From assembly GCF_000189635.1 (NCBI RefSeq), contig NW_002476454.1, positions 310,001 to 374,000 on the forward strand: a DNA stretch of 64,000 nt. Direction: 5' to 3'. The DNA is from Tetrahymena thermophila SB210. Its lineage: Eukaryota > Ciliophora > Oligohymenophorea > Hymenostomatida > Tetrahymenidae. This document shows positions 1 through 13,365 of this stretch, one piece after another (the stretch's first letter is position 1; each line of letters starts with the position of its first letter). The position numbers were made by a program, and so were the translations under genes. The notes below the pieces were generated by a model. That model was not told the origin of the DNA and made no database searches. It saw only the letters and a program-made list of their open reading frames with translations.

Positions 1-897
1 TATATTAATTGTAATTTGTAATACTATTGTTATTGGAAGAAAAATGAATTTCTTTTCAATCAATATTAAAATCATACCTTGTCACATTTGACTACTTTTT
101 CTCACCTTATCTAATTCATTAGATTAAATAAAACCATTTTTTTTAATTTTAGATGGTGAAAATGCTAAAAATAGAAAACCCTCAAGTTACGAATTTTTCA
201 GATAATTACTGTAATTAGTGCCTATAATACCTTTAAACTATACAAATCAGAATCTTTTTTTGTTAGGAATATCTAATTTTAATGATCTAATTTTCAAAAA
301 TTAGGTAATTAATTTATAAATGTATTATTTGTAGAACAATTGACTCTAAATGTTCTAAATAAATTTTTTTTAAAATCTCAATTTAACTAAATTGATTTAT
401 TTATGTTTCTTTGATTGTTTTGTTCTTCTTGGAATGAGTTATTCCTTAGTAAGAGTAAATCTAGTACCTAAAGGTGAAAACATTAAATGTTAAAAAGGAT
501 ATAGATCAATTTAATTTTATTTAGATAAACGAATAAGAAACTAATAAATTTAATCATATCAATCAAAACAAAAAAAAGATTTGTTTTTGATAATTTAATC
601 ATTTTTTTTCCTTCTTATTCTTGAATATTTTGTGAAATTTATATATATGTTAATTAAATAATTACTATGTTTTCGATACAAATCATAATATTATTATTAA
701 TATATATCTTAATAATTAATTCGTAATAAGCTATGGAAATAAAAAATTAATCTACGAAATACTTTTTAAGCACAATATAAAAGAATTTATTTTTAGGCAA
801 CATTACTGATTTAATTTTAGGATAAGCTATAAACACTAAATGATTTTTCTAAATTGAAATTAATAATTTATAGAAAGTAGAATCTAAAATAATGAAT
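1..897. other. AT-rich intergenic, no gene seen
   Basis: Non-coding-looking AT-rich DNA left of the first gene, probably its 3' flank. A plus-strand frame from about 153 stays open for some 80 codons, but it has no matching neighbours or motif. In this code (TGA the only stop) frames of that size arise often by chance. Confidence 0.5.
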
Positions 898-3149
898 TCA
901 ATTATTAGACAATTCTATTTCTTCTATTGTCGATAGACATTTAAAGAATCCAATCTAGCTGATCGAGGTTATATTTGTACACTGTATACATTCATTTTAT
1001 TCTAACTTATATCCATATTTACAGTTTTAACATTTTCTCAGAAATGTATCAAATAAAGCACAGTTCTTAGGTATTGGTTTACAAATATTATTTTCTATAA
1101 AATAACCAAATTCACATAAATTGCAAACTAACTCATGCCTTTTTTACAAATTTTCTTCATCAAGCAAACTATTGCTTTCAAAAATTAAACAATTTTATAT
1201 TATTGGTTAGCATTCAACAATAATTTTTAAATTGTGCATAACTTAATACACAGGTGAATATCCTCTTTTACATTATTAGCAATACCCACTTTAAGGTCTT
1301 TACATTTATTACTCTAACTGTCCCTCACTAAACAAAAAGCAATTTATTACATCTAGTTTTATTTTAAAAATTAATTAACATTTTCATTTTCAAATTTATA
1401 TAAATAAATTTTATTTGGATCTTTTAAAATTTAATAAAATGAGAATTTATGGAAATAATAATCAAAATAAATAAAATAATATTGAATAGCTAAAAATATG
1501 AGCAACTGCTGCCTGTCTGTTTGTTTTTTAATAATTTATTTTAATTTTTTACCAGAAGTTTTTTCTTGAATAACTATACATTCTAAGTAACCATTTGATA
1601 GAAAGTTTGAATATGCTCTAGTTTTATCACACTTGGTGCATCCTTTAATGTCACATTTAAGACAATTATATGAGCAGGGTATGCAACTGTTAGTTATATC
1701 ATCTAAAAAATAACCTTGCTAGCACTGATCTAAAAGTTAGGAGTTTTTCTAATTTTTTATCTATTTTACGCATTAGAAGTAGTTATAATTAGGATCAAAT
1801 CTCACTTTTTTATAACCCTGTAAGCATTTCTTACAAGAACCTTTGCTTACTTTATTTTCGTGATTCCATCCGTCAGCTATCATACATGTTGGTTGAATTG
1901 TACAGCCATAAAATTAATTTGATTTGCCAAAATAAGGTTAATTAAAGTAGGTTTTGCATTAAGTACTTTAAAATTATGGCATTTAATATTACATATCTAT
2001 AATATGGCAGAGTTAAGACTCAGAGTCTCTTTCTTAGCAATTCAGACAGATATTGTCCTTTTTAATATCTTTATAGTATCCATTTTAACAAATTAAGCAC
2101 TACAATATTTACTTTTATTCATTGAGTAGACATTTTGCACAACCTTCTGAGCAAGTTTCAAACATACCATTAATTAAGAATATTCTAAGATTAAATATCT
2201 GATCAACTATGTCTTTAAATATCAAATTTTTTAGAGCTATTTTTTCTAACTCTAACCCTTCACAACTTTTAATAATATCTTCTATTTTCAAAGATTATTT
2301 TTACATTATAATTTTTAAATTGGGACCTAAATGATTTTCAACAAAAGATAAACATGATTCACAAGCTTCATAAACAGGAGTTTCTTCATTTTTGGTGCTA
2401 AAATATTTTCTTTTATAGTAGTAGGGATAAGTACACTCTATGCAAGACTGAAAAGAATCGCATTTGCAATAATTTTAGCATTAAACACAAACGTTCTATT
2501 AAAAGTTCTTATCATAAAAAAGATTGTATCCATCGATACACTAAAAACAATTATTATCTTGATCACATTCATTACATAATTAATTTGTTTGATCAATTTC
2601 TCTTTTTAAAGAATTTAAATACATAAAGCTTGTACATTTAACACATTTCCCTTAATCATTTAAATAGTATCCTTTTTGGCATTCATAGCAACTAAGAAAA
2701 CCATTATAAAATTTAATTTTAATACAATTTTATCTTTCTATGCACATTCCACCTAGTAGAATATAATCTTCTTCACATTCAAGAGCTTAAAATTGAATTA
2801 AATTTGAAAGCTTTTCGATATCTTAATCATTTTAAAAGAAATTATGTAGCCACTCACTTTTTAAAATTTCATCGAGATTTACTATTTAGCAAACGATGAC
2901 TCCTTACGGACAATCAATAAATTTTGCTAAATAAAAAACTTATTTATATCTGGTTACTCCTTAGCAGCTAATTTATATATCGTTGCAGTTTTAGCAGCAA
3001 TTTTTGCTATTAGAAGGTAGAAAGCATTTAAGTTTTTATGGCGTCAAAAGTAAACAACTTTGTTCAACTCTTTAATAATTATCAGTTTATTATGTTTGAT
3101 AGATTTTAAATATACCAATTAATAAATATAATGTTAGTAATTTCTTCAT
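898..3149 (-). CDS. Secreted cysteine-rich repeat protein (furin/growth-factor-receptor-like)
   Basis: Two-exon gene. Exon 1 is 3149..1553, the intron 1552..1314 (239 nt, GTAAAA...TTAG), and exon 2 1313..898 with stop TGA, giving 670 aa. The start MKKLLTLYLLIGIF is a clear signal peptide. The rest is packed with CxxC pairs, for example CxxCIDGY, CxxCQNGYY, CKKCLQGY, CxxCKRGY and CNLCEFGYF, the spacing of the furin-like or growth-factor-receptor cysteine-rich repeats that ciliates encode in large families. No transmembrane anchor or protease domain is visible, so it is probably secreted or held in a surface matrix. It is divergent from the gene at 4433 across a 1.3-kb spacer. The splice sites were chosen because they join the two Cys-rich frames (phase 1). 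The exact junction is less certain than the overall call. Confidence 0.75.
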
Positions 3150-4432
3150 TTTCAAATATTATTTTTTTTTATTATTTTTTTAGGTTTAAATTTCTATTAA
3201 AAAATCTGATAATTAATTATGATATTTAAAATAAGTATTTAAATATTTCATAACATTAATAATTTACTTAAGTTCTAAATAAAATAAATATTCTTGATAA
3301 TACTGTTAAATTATTATTTAGAAAATGAATTATAGATGTAAATATATTTGTTAAAATTTATTCTCAATAAAATAATAAAAAGAATAGAATAAATATTATA
3401 TTATGGGTACCCTCATTACTAATACTTCTAAGATTTACAAAAATGTATAAAATTGGAGAATTTTTTTAATATTTATTTGACATAATATCGAATATTTTAT
3501 TTTGTTTTTATTAATATTAGAAATCTATACTTTAGGTAAGTTGAGGATGAATCTTAAGTGAAATTGTAATAAATTGGCTGATAAGTCAATTTAAAATTTA
3601 TAAGTAAGTCAATTCCAAATTTTAATACTTAGGAAGCTAAGTATAATAAATCGATTTATTTAAAAATAAAAACTAAATTAGCATCTTAGTCATTATTTTA
3701 TATACTTAGAATATTTTTATTTTCCTTGACATCTTTTTCTTAAGGCTCTATTATTTTTGAAATGATTAATTTCGGCAAAATTTAAATGAAATAGTTTTTC
3801 TGAGTTGGTCTTCATAAATGAAAAATTACAGTTTATTATTTAGCAATATAAACTAAAAAAATGACATAATTATAGTATGAAATTTTATTTTTTTGGAAAT
3901 TCTGTTTGAATTTTACAAATATAATATTTGATATATTCCTTATCAAAACTATACATATAACAAATACAAAAAAATTTTTTGAATTGTAGTGTATAATAAA
4001 ATATGCAAAAGATATTTAAATTTATTTTAATATCTATCTAATAGCTAATATATTCTTAAAACGATTATTGAAATGGAAACTTTAAATAAATACCAATTTA
4101 TAAAATATTTAAATTAAAATACTTTAAATACTAAAGGAAGAAGGATTGAAACAAATTTGATTGAATACTTGATCTAATTTTGATAGATCCAATAAATGAA
4201 AAATGATCCATTTTTTATTAGTATAGGATTCTTATAAATTAATAAAATGAAAGAAATAAAATTTCAATTAAATCATTGAATGGGATGAATAAAGATAAAT
4301 AAGAAGATAAGAATTATCAAAGAAAATCAAATAAGATAAACAAAAGATAATTATTTAGATAAGCAAAACTTATAGCTTTGAAATTAAAAGATAAAAGATT
4401 AAGGCAATTTAATTATAAAGGTAAATATATAA
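3150..4432. other. Divergent intergenic region
   Basis: A 1.3-kb AT-rich spacer between two divergently transcribed genes. It presumably carries both promoters, but I recognise no specific motif or coding frame. Confidence 0.5.
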
Positions 4433-5071
4433 ATGGGAGGAGATCATCATCACGAAGACAGTCATCATAAGAGTAATGTCGACTAACATGAATTAAAGGC
4501 AGAAATGATCAAGGAATTATCTCATTATTACGATCATCATGATTTATCCTTGTTCGGTAAAGTTTAACATTTCGTCGAACACCTCTTAGAAGAAAAGCAC
4601 CATGCTAAGATTAACACTTCAAATTTCGATTAGAAAAAGCTCGAAAATTTTTCTGAAAGCAAGCAAATTTCAAGAACTGTTTTTGCTCTTAAGAAAATAA
4701 AAACATTCAACCATGATTTCTTTACTAGTGAAGAAGAAATGATTTTAGAGCCTCTTCCTTTGGGTATCTTAACTTACGGTTTAAAGTACGCTTTTGCAGG
4801 TGTTGATGCTGCACTTCTTACTTATTTCTGGAGAAATTGGAATTTTAATGTCCGTACCATTGGATTATTGGGTGGTTTAGTTGGTATCTAAATGGCTACC
4901 CTTCATATTCCTAATTTGGTTAACGAAGTAGTCATCTAAACTCCTAGAAGACGTGCTCTTGCTAAAAAATATATCTCAGCTTATGGTCCTTAATTTTTCC
5001 ATGATATTGTCAATCCTAAATATGATATTGAACATCTCAGACATCTTTAAAACAAGCTTAATCCCTATTGA
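4433..5071 (+). CDS. Small His-rich membrane protein, ciliate-specific
   Basis: Single exon of 212 aa, starting MGGDHHHEDSHHK and ending KLNPY before TGA. The first 60 residues are hydrophilic and rich in His and Glu. Two hydrophobic stretches follow, around residues 105-130 (LTYGLKYAFAGVDAALLTYFW) and 140-162 (IGLLGGLVGIQMATLHI). The last part is basic, with TPRRRALAKKY. Codon use is visibly biased toward C-ending codons (CAC, TTC, GTC, ATC), unlike most neighbours, which suggests high expression. I do not recognise the family. A lineage-specific subunit of a mitochondrial inner-membrane complex would fit the size, two membrane segments and strong expression, but that is inference only. Confidence 0.8.
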
Positions 5072-6348
5072 AGATAGTATTAGCAGCATTCAATTTTAAA
5101 TAAATTCTATCAAAATATGATAGAAAATATTAAATAAAGATCATCTTGAATTGAACTATCTTTGTTTAATATTAAAAATATATTGCAAGAAAGTGAATAA
5201 TTTATAAAGGGTTTCTTCTAAAAGTACAAAGACATTCAATAAATGAGACTAACCTGTCTTTTAACTAAAAATAAAAAGCGTAGGATAGCAATTAATCTAG
5301 TATGATAACCAAATAACTATTAAAAGTATGGACTAAAGAACTTAGCAAATATTTGATCAGTTTTATTTAGCAAAACGAATATTTGTTAATAGATAGTGTA
5401 TAAATAATCAAATGCAAGCAATAAATAAAGAAAGAAAGATAGCAAGTAATAATAAAATTTGTTAAATTTGCATTTGAATCAAAACAAAAGATATCCATCC
5501 TAAAGCAAATTCTATCTATTAATCTATCTACCTATCTATCTATCAAACATCCTTTAAAAAGCAAACTACGTTTATTTTATTTGAATGTCCATTAGCACAT
5601 AAACTTTCATTTATAATCTTTATGTTAGAAAGTCTTTCATAACTATATCACTTTATGGCATACATAACCGAATTAACAACTCCTCAAACTAATATTATTC
5701 TTAATTAATATTTCAATCAAATTTAATTTCCTAAAATAAATAGTACTTTTTTTAGCTTAAATTCAAAATCATTTTTCAATTTTTACCTAATTTAAATATT
5801 AAAACTGTCATATCAATTACATTTTTTACTTTTTTCCAAAAAATTAAATAATTTTTAAAAAATATTTTTCTAAATTGTATTTAATTTATCTTTAAAACTA
5901 ATGAATAAATATTAAATAAAAGTTTAACAAATTTACTTCAATAAAATGTGAAAAATTTTAATAATTTTTACGGATAAATGAATGCATTGATTAAAATAAA
6001 ATATATTAAAATATGGAATATAATTAACTAATCTTCTCTTTATATCTTATTACAATTATTGCAAGTTGATATTATTATTAATTCTATTTATTTATTACTC
6101 ATTGAAATATTTAAGAAACATAAAATAAAATAAAATCATCAATACAAAGTATTCCTATTAATTTTTCATTTTCTATATAAATGTTAATTTTATTTTAAAG
6201 CAAAAATTTTTTAATCAATAAAATGAAAATAAATAAATAATATTTTATTAATTTAAATTATTTATCAATAATAAATTTATTTGATTTTATTTAGATAGAG
6301 AGTTTCAACCATATTGAAGCTATAGTTTATTAGATAATACTGAGATAC
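5072..6348. other. Convergent intergenic region with a short TCTA microsatellite
   Basis: 1.3 kb between two convergent 3' ends. Apart from a degenerate TCTA/CTAT tract at about 5521-5546 I see only AT-rich sequence and no coding frame worth reporting. Confidence 0.5.
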
Positions 6349-7296
6349 TCAATGTTTAGTGGCAATTTTATAACAACAGTACATTACTACAATCCCTGCC
6401 ATCATTTATATGATGTCAATAGTTTTATTGAACAATAGTAGATCAAATATTATTGCAAATATTACTTGAGAATAATTAAAAGGCATTATTTTATTTGCTC
6501 CTTTCATGAATAAGGCTTGGTTGATAAAAATTTGTGATAGATAAGCACATAAACCAAATAATAAAACCATTCCCATATTAAATAAACTAAATATCTCTAT
6601 ATTTGAGTATCCAAACCCAGTTTTAAGTAAGCTTGAAACAACCAATGCTCCTATGTGTATGTAAAGAATCATTTACTATTTCGAAGCTTTTCCTTTAAGT
6701 AACTTGTTTATATTGCTCATTACTGCAAAACTTATAGCTCCTAATAAGCTCAATAGTTATCCAAAAAGCTAAACAAATTCATACTTCTTTTCTTCTTGAC
6801 TCTCATTAAATAGAAATGGTGGTTTAAGTAAAAATATGATAGCTATAAAACTAATTAAAGTGTAGCCAAATGTTTTCATACAAAACCCTTCTCCAAAAAA
6901 CATGCAAGCAACAAAATTTGACCAAATAGGAGAAGTTTAGAATAAAATAGTTGATTCACCTAAGTTTATTAATTGTGTAGCTGTGAAAAATAATATAGTT
7001 GATCCATTGCTAAAAAGTGCTCTTAGTATTAAAAATTTAAATGTGTTTTTATCTGTGCAGTAAGTGCTTTCTCCAGTTACTTTCATAACATTTAGATTGA
7101 ATATAAGAACGAATATTGATCTATAATATAAAAGTTCAAAAACAGGAATGTGCTTTAATTTTTTCGTAACAAGAGAGGCAATTGCCATCGTAAACGATCC
7201 TATTATAGCATAGATATAAGGGATTTTATGCTAATATTTCTCATCAAGTTTTTCAAAAACTTAAACTGTTTGGTCATAAATTTCTTTTAACTTCAT
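6349..7296 (-). CDS. EamA/DMT-superfamily transporter (SLC35G-like)
   Basis: Single exon, 315 aa, starting MKLKEIYDQTVQVFEKL and stopping with TGA at 6349-6351. About ten hydrophobic segments lie in two halves, the standard fold of the drug/metabolite transporter superfamily. The first half carries the EamA signatures: a K-rich loop after TM1 (ASLVTKKLKHIPVFE), LLYYRSIF at TM2, RALFSNGSTILFFTATQ, and GESTILFQTSPIW in TM4. The second half repeats the pattern (SFAVMSNINKLLKGKAS... NQALFMKGANK). Length and layout match SLC35G/TMEM20-type carriers. The substrate cannot be told from sequence, and the compartment is plasma membrane or an endomembrane. It is divergent from the GTPase gene at 8202. 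Confidence 0.85.
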
Positions 7297-8201
7297 TCTA
7301 GTGTGTTTTCTAATTGGTTATTTATTGATTAATTGACTTATTCTATCTGAGTAATTTTTGCGTACTTTTATTAATTAAATTTTATACAGGCCTTAAATAG
7401 TCCAATAATAATCAAATTTACTATAAAAAGTCTTTTATTTAAAATATTTAGAAAATTCAAAGATTTAGATTTGCAAGATTACTTTTCTAAATTACACAAT
7501 TAAAATATAACGAAATTTATTTTAGCCATCAAAATATATATTACACAAATATGATTTTTTTATTTACATAATTAAAATGTACCATAAATTATCTTTAGAC
7601 ATGCAAACATAAATATGATATATTAATAAATTTACTGTTTTTTTGATTGCTAATTATAAATCCATCAAATTTTTATAAAATTAATAATAGGCTGTTTTGT
7701 AGATATATATTATTTAAAAATAATTTTTAATATCTGTAAACCTTTTTTTACTATCATAAATATTTTTCATGTGATAATTCCTAAATTTACAAATATTTTA
7801 CTGTATTAAATAAGATTTATGTAACTTTTTCTAGTAGGCAAACTAAATTTATTATTACAAATTCTTTATTTTTATTAAAATAATTGCTAGCATAACTAAT
7901 TTATATTATATTATTTTCTATTAACAATATTTTTAATATTATAATTTAATATAAAAATATAAAATTAAATTAATTTAAATAAATGTAAATAGCAATTTTA
8001 AACACTTTAATTTATATTAATTTTCTGCATAAAATATTATTTATAAAATTAATTTTCTTTTAATTTTAAACCTACATATTTTGAAATTAATTAATAATCT
8101 CAAAAAAGATAGAAATTTCTTATACTTATAAATTTAATAATTGGTATATATTTAGTTATTATCTAGGAATAAAAATATTTGAAATTGTAAAATAAGTAGA
8201 A
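7297..8201. other. Divergent intergenic region
   Basis: 905 bp of very AT-rich spacer between the transporter and the GTPase starts. No feature is recognised beyond homopolymer runs. Confidence 0.5.
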
Positions 8202-10274
8202 ATGATGATAGTTAGCAAAATAAAGAGAGTTATTAAAGTTGAAAATTCTTTTAAGAACTTAGTCACTTAATTAAATAAATTTTAATAATGTAATAAATCA
8301 CTATAGTATAACCAAGAGTTATAAAATAGGATTAGCTTTTAGTTTTGTTCCAAGCCATATAATAAATTTAATGATTCTACTCATTTCAATAAAGTAGGAA
8401 GTGATACAAAAAGAAATGATTAAAATAAAAAGTCTTTAGAGTATGAATAGAATTCTATTTTGAAATAATTAGAATTGGATGAATTTTAAATACCTAAAAA
8501 TTATAAAAATTGTACAGGATGTGGTGTAAAATTTTAAATAGAGCATCAAAATAAGTTGGGCTATATCGATAAAAAAGTACTTAAAGAAATAGTTGATCAC
8601 AATAAAAGAATAGATGAAGAAATAGAAAATGGAGATATTGTTGTTAAGCGTTCTAATTAGTTTGATGAAAGCGATTACATTAGTAAATATATGATTTAAA
8701 ATAACAAGTTGTAATAGCTTAAGAATACAGATCATAAATAATTTATTGAAATCGAAGATTTAGATATGTTAGAAGAAATCGAATCCAAAAAAGAAAATAT
8801 GACTGTTTACAAAAGAAAAGAAAAAAATTTAAAATATAAAAAGCCTATTTGCTACAGATGCCATTAATTAAAATATCAAAAAAATTTAATTGATTAATAA
8901 TCTGAAATTTCTAGATAGAATCAATAAGAGTAAAACTAGTAGAGCAATCTCTCTGATGATGAAAATGAAGATCACTAACAAGAATTAGAGATGACTGATT
9001 TTGAAAAAGGTGATCTTTTAGCTACAAAAGATCCATCAGAATTTTTGAAAAAAGCCTTTAAGTTGGTAAAGCGTAATTCAACTATTATATTTGTCGTAGA
9101 TGCCACTGATTTATTTGCAACTCTCAACACTTCTATTGTCGACTATGCTTTTGCTTAAAACCATAAAATCATATTAGCTGTTAATAAAATTGATGCTCTT
9201 CCTCCAAATAATGTCTAGTTTAACCAATTAAAAAGTGTTGTTAAGAAATGCATTTTAGAAAAATATCCTAATAATCTTCATCTACTAGAAGATATAGTTT
9301 TAGTAAGCGCTAAAAGCGGTGAAGGCTTGGAAAAGATTACTAAATACATTATATCTGCTAAAATGGAATCTAAATAATATTAACATAGCAGATACTCCAA
9401 GAACTTTTATGTGATGGGATTTGCCAATACAGGAAAATCTTCTTTTATTAATGCTTTAAACAGACAAACAAAAAAACTTTTGAAAAAATAGGAAGATCAG
9501 CAAACTAATTCTAATCCAGAAAATCTTAATTCATAAGATAAGCTAATGATTAAAAGGCTTTTAGGTGGAACATCAGTAGGTGGAGAAGAGGATGATTAAG
9601 AATTAACAACTAGCTCTATACCTGGTACAACTGTTTCATTTGTTAAATCAAGAAATAAAAGATTAAATGTAAACATTTATGATACTCCAGGTATTCCTAA
9701 CCCTCATTAGTTGTACCACTACTTTTCCAACCCCACCGATGCAAAAATTATAGTTATAGATAAAAAAATATCTCCATAAGTCTTTACAATCAGTAAAGAT
9801 CTCAGCGTATTTTTTGGAGGACTAGCACGTATAGACTAAACATAAGGAATAGACGTGAACGCAGCTGTATTCATGTCATCTCATATTGCTGTCCACGTAA
9901 CAAAATCTTACAAAGCTAACGAGGTATTCATTAAGCAGTATAATAATATCCTTGTTCCTGTTCTTAATCCTGATTTTACTTAGATCATTTTCTAGAGACA
10001 CGTGATAGATATTTCTTTCGATTCAAAAGGCAGATGTAACTAAGATTTAGAAATATTTGGACTTGGTTGGTTAAGCTTTACTTCATAAAAAGTTTGCAAA
10101 GGAGAAGCTTAATTCTTTTTATATTTGCCAGAAGGAGTTTAATATAAATTAAGAGAATCATTTTATAAATTTGATATAAGCTTGATGAGTAAAAAAATAA
10201 GAACAAAGCAAGTTCATTCTAATGTGATTGAAAAACAAAAATAAATAAATATTTCTAAATTAAAATAAAATTGA
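8202..10274 (+). CDS. Circularly permuted GTPase, YqeH/NOA1 family
   Basis: Single exon of 690 aa with no intron. The GTPase motifs come in permuted order. G4 (NKID) is at 328-331, a G5-like SAKS follows, then G1 GFANTGKSS at 406-414, a G2-like SSIPGTT, and G3 DTPG at 494-497. That order, G4-G5-G1-G2-G3, is diagnostic of circularly permuted GTPases. An N-terminal zinc-binding element is present as CTGC at 104-107 and CYRC at 217-220. This is the arrangement of bacterial YqeH and its organellar relatives NOA1/RIF1, which act in small-subunit ribosome assembly in mitochondria. The spacer between the two zinc pairs is long, about 110 residues and acidic. A basic C-terminal domain follows the G domain. 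The next gene on the same strand, 420 bp away, also serves mitochondrial translation. Confidence 0.88.
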
Positions 10275-10694
10275 TATTTATTTTTACTATTTGTAAACTA
10301 TTTTCTAAGTATTGTATAAATTAGACAATAATTATTATTGTTTAAAATATATTATCAATAAAATATTCTTTTACTTACACTTTAAAAAAAATTGTATTTT
10401 TGAAATAAAAAACAATTTTATTAATAAATTATTGTTGAGATTAATTTTTACTTTTTATCAGTAAATCGAGAAAATATTTGGAAATTTCTTAATTTAGAAT
10501 AATGCACGGAAGTGTTTTCTTATAAACTGATATGCATTGATTTTTCATTTTGAGTATATTTTTTGTTTATATGTATATATGATTATTTGTGTTTGTCATT
10601 TTATGCGAATCTTTACAATATCTCTTAAAAATTATAATTTAATTAATTTGAACCTCTTTTTAAAAGTAAGTAAGTAAATCAATAATAAGTAAAA
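10275..10694. other. Intergenic spacer between two same-strand genes
   Basis: 420 bp of AT-rich DNA between the GTPase stop and the MTO1 start. It must hold the 3' end of one transcript and the promoter of the next. No motif is recognised. Confidence 0.5.
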
Positions 10695-13365
10695 ATGTTT
10701 AGATTCTTAAAGAAGAATTAAGGCATACTATATAGATAGAATTCCCTCTTATATGGGTTTTCTTAAACAATTTCTTTTTAAGCAAATAATAAGTATGACG
10801 TAGTTGTAATTGGAGGCGGTCATGCAGGATGCGAAGCTGCTTATGGTAAAAGATCTTTATATTTTTAGTTTTATTTTAAATTAAATCATGTAGTCTCTTG
10901 TGAGATAATAGAAATAATAATTTTTTTTGTTATAAAATAAAATTAGCTGCTGCAAGAACTGGAGCTAAAACGCTTCTACTAACATAGAAAAAATAGACTG
11001 TTGGAGAAATGAGTTGCAATGTAAGTTGAGATATATATATTATAAGCGCAATTGATTAATTAAATCAAGCTTATTATATAAAATAAAAACTAATTTTATT
11101 TGTAAATAAATTGATTTTATTAAATTATTAATTAGCCTTCAATGGGTGGTATTGGAAAAGGAAATTTAATTAGAGAAATAGATGCCCTAGGAGGATTAAT
11201 GGGCCGTATGGCTGATCTCTCAGGAATTTAATACAAAGTTCTGAACTCTAGTAAAGGTGCTGCTGTATAAGGACCTCGTGCTTAAATAGATAGAGATTCA
11301 TATAAAAAGAACATGCAGAACTTTTTATTCAATCAAGTCCCTAACCTTGATGTTGCTGAAGCAAGGTAAACAAAATTGACATCAAATTAATAATAACTTT
11401 TAAGGGTTCTTTTAAAACTTAAAATTTGTTATAACTTATAAAATAAGTGCTGAAGATTTATTATTAGATGAGAAGACCCACTCTATAAAAGGTGTTAAGA
11501 CTTAAAATAATGAAAATATATACTCCAAAAGCGTCGTTATTACTACTGGTACTTTTTTAAGAGCATATTGCCATATAGGACATAAGAGGTATCCCGCAGG
11601 AAGACATATCAGAGATTCTGATTAAGTAGAACCACCTTCCATAGGCTTAGCCAAAACTTTAGAAAGATATCAATTCCATATTGCTAGATATACTACTGGA
11701 ACTCCAGCTAGAATCGACAGAAATAGCATAAATTTCGAAGGCTTAGAAACACAAGAAAGTGATGAAATAATTACTCCTTTTAGCTTTGTTCATGAGTTTT
11801 ACAGCCCTTTCATACCTCCTAATCCATTAGGTATTATTAATTTTAAAAGATAATATTAATTGTTTGTATCCACAAACTTTTAGTTTAAATAATTTTGAAT
11901 GAAGGAATGAATGAATTCAAACTTGAGATTTTTTTCTAGTTAGTTCTATTTTTTTAATTAATCTGGTTCAAACAAATTTGTTAATCAACTTTTCTTAATT
12001 ATAAATAGTTAAATGCTACATTACACAGACTAATTCAAAAACTCATGACATAATTAATTCAAACAGATAGTTCTTGCCTAAATTTACTTTCAATGATGGT
12101 AAAGGGCTAGGTCCTCGTTATTGCCCAGCTATAGAGAAAAAAGTAATTAGATTCCCTGATAAGAAATATCATTAAGTCTGGTTAGAGCCTGAAGGTTACA
12201 ACAACAATATTATTTATCCAAATGGATTAAATACAGCTTTCCCAGAAGAGATTTAATTAGATTTGCTTAGATCTATTAAAGGTTTTAATCATATTAAGTA
12301 AATGAAATATTAAAATAATAAAAAATTATTTTTATAGGTCTCGAAAATTGTGTAATGACTCGTCCAGGCTATGCAGTTGAATATGACTTTGTAAATCCTC
12401 AAGAACTTAAGAAGTCACTGGAAACAAGAAAAATAAAAGGATTGTATTTAGCTGGCTAAATAAATGGTACAACAGGGTATGAAGAAGCAGCTAGTCAAGG
12501 TATAATAGCTGGTATAAATGCTGGTTAAGAGTGTTAAGGAAAAGAACCATTAATCCTCGACAGAAGTGAAGCCTTTATTGGTGTATTAATAGATGATTTA
12601 ATTTCTTTGGGAATTTCAGAACCTTACAGAATGTTTACTTCTAGGTAAAGTTTAATTTAATTAAATTGATTAATCTAATTCATTAATTTTTTATTTCAAT
12701 AAAATAGATCAGAATTCAGATTGAGTTTAAGAGCTGAAAATGCTGATTTCAGATTAACACCTTATGGAATAAAATTAGGAATAATAAACAAAGAATAAGA
12801 AGAAGTTTTTAGATAAAAATATCATATGAAAGTTAAAGGAATGCATAATTTAATGAATTTTAAAATGTTAAGTAGAGATTGGTAAAAAAAGGGTATAAAC
12901 ATTGATCCATAACAGCCTGGATACAAGAGTGCTGCAGATATTATAGAAAAATATGATAAAAATATAGATGAAATATCATCAGCTTTTAATAATTTATTTG
13001 AAATTGAACCATAAATCAAAAAGCATTTAGAAACTGAATGCAAATATAGAACTTATCTTGACAAGCAGACAAAGGTAATTTTTTGCTTTTCTAAATAATT
13101 ATAAATGCATCAACTTATTAATTTAAATTATTAGGAAATTCTTAATTTACAAAAGAACTTAAATAGTATTGATATTAGTGAGATTGATTTAGAAAGTATA
13201 AAGCACACTGCAACAAAAGAAGAAATAGAGTTATTATCAAATCATAAACCTAGAACAATTTATGCAGCTAGTAGAATACCAGGTATAAGACCAACTACTT
13301 TAGTTTAGATGCTTTACTTAGCCAAAAAAGGTGCAGAAAATGAATCTCCAGTTGTTACTTAATGA
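10695..13365 (+). CDS. MTO1: MTO1/MnmG, tRNA wobble-uridine carboxymethylaminomethyl/taurinomethyl modification FAD enzyme
   Basis: Eight exons: 10695-10845, 10947-11020, 11136-11365, 11448-11830, 12009-12281, 12338-12644, 12708-13074 and 13135-13365, giving 671 aa. With its GTPase partner MnmE/GTPBP3 this enzyme modifies U34 of certain tRNAs in the mitochondrion, using FAD. The Rossmann FAD motif is [14 protein letters not shown] (GGGHAG at 40-45). The family blocks follow in order: [93 protein letters not shown] and [12 protein letters not shown]. The last domain holds YRTYLDKQ and the basic [14 protein letters not shown] stretch. The first 30 residues are basic and Ser-rich, consistent with mitochondrial import. 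All introns are GT...AG, 56-178 nt, and join conserved blocks without loss. Confidence 0.95.
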
